From contig CAVPAL010000022.1 of the NCBI GenBank assembly GCA_963701435.1, positions 147,493-211,492 on the forward strand: a DNA stretch of 64,000 nucleotides, written 5' to 3'. The translations under genes and the position numbers were made by a program. Below are positions 63,801 to 64,000 of the stretch, piece after piece. This DNA is from JAACFF01 sp963701435 (lineage in GTDB: Bacteria; Chloroflexota; Anaerolineae; Promineifilales; Promineifilaceae). Position 1 is the first letter of the stretch. Every line of letters starts with the position of its first letter. A model generated the notes under the pieces. The model searched no databases. It saw nothing but the letters and a program-made list of their open reading frames with translations, and was not told the DNA's origin.

Positions 63801-64000
63801 ATGTTAGAAGAATTCTTCTCATCAGGTGCATTAAACATCGTTTACGGCGCAATTTTGCTCGTGAGTTTTATCTTTGCCGTTATGAGTCTCATTGGTTCGA
63901 CCTCGGCGATGCCGTGGACATAGATGTTGACGGTGACTTTGATGCCGAGGGCGGCGCCGATTTTCTGAGCATAGACTTTGCCCTGGCTATGTTTGGCGCT
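63801..64000 (+). CDS. NfeD/YqiJ-like membrane protein N-terminus, cut by window end
   Basis: ATG at 63801 after GGGAG. One hydrophobic helix (LNIVYGAILLVSFIFAVMSLIG), then, after a one-base frame change near 63898, an acidic segment DAVDIDVDGDFDAEGGADF and IDFALAMFG. This resembles the start of NfeD- or YqiJ-like proteins that accompany flotillins, but too little is present to be sure. The gene continues beyond the window. Confidence 0.5.

Overview
The window looks like part of a Chloroflexota chromosome (Anaerolineae / Ardenticatenia-like). This is inferred from gene content and style: two large MalT-type LuxR regulators, a histidine kinase with GAF domains and a HELRTP H-box, Thr/Pro-rich lipoprotein linkers, mid GC, and neighbours such as DUF456, AI-2E and CHAD proteins. 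I saw no rRNA, tRNA, CRISPR array or replication origin. A striking background signature is the palindromic octamer ACGGCCGT. I located about 54 copies by eye, where roughly one is expected by chance. It is absent from several blocks that look acquired.

Layout. 1-9.9 kb: housekeeping and metabolic genes (GH31 glycosidase cut by the window edge, AI-2E-type permease, LysE exporter, MBL hydrolase, DUF456, kinase-like protein, trpB, YprB-like nuclease), mostly convergent pairs separated by short TTAGGT-bounded hairpin repeats. 9.9-16.4 kb: a STAND-type ATPase fused to an OmpR-type DNA-binding domain, followed by a very large beta-propeller / transmembrane / STAND ATPase protein. 16.4-24 kb: sixA, clpP, eno, then a sensor kinase translationally coupled to a cysteine desulfurase, mnmA (tRNA 2-thiolation) and a small membrane protein. 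24-27.6 kb: MalT-like regulator and a small partner protein. 27.8-33.1 kb: a lysine-rich HTH protein, a lipid kinase, a 22-residue lysine-rich micro-ORF inside an inverted repeat, CHAD and ParA-like genes overlapping by 4 nt, and PPK2, which I read as a polyphosphate-handling module. 33.2-38.8 kb: stress-type genes (DUF2252, P-type ATPase, DUF6325, SHOCT, small membrane protein). 39-54.2 kb: a sulfur- and anion-themed region with two UPF0114/SulP pairs, a CoA-disulfide-reductase/rhodanese fusion, a ClC-type protein, a second MalT regulator with its small partner, and a cassette headed by a DszB-like sulfinate desulfinase (then ferredoxin-nitroreductase, crotonase, rhodanese, SulP). 54.3-64 kb: transposase remnant, LURP-one, META lipoprotein, membrane protein, tyrS behind a Tyr-rich leader peptide and terminator, M23 peptidase, and a decayed stretch with relics of a membrane protein, an EEP phosphatase and an FAD enzyme, ending in a cut NfeD-like gene.

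Many genes are broken by single-base indels with every downstream frame conserved (trpB, both MalT genes, DUF2252, desulfinase C-terminus, nitroreductase, rhodanese, SulP2, LURP-one, tyrS, M23 peptidase, EEP protein). Residual sequencing/assembly indels explain this pattern best, with true decay on top in places (3.6 kb and 60.3-63.3 kb). Coordinates of such genes span all frames.

The two most interesting systems are the DszB-like desulfinase cassette (48.2-54.2 kb) and the CHAD-ParA-PPK2-lysine-rich module (27.8-33.1 kb).
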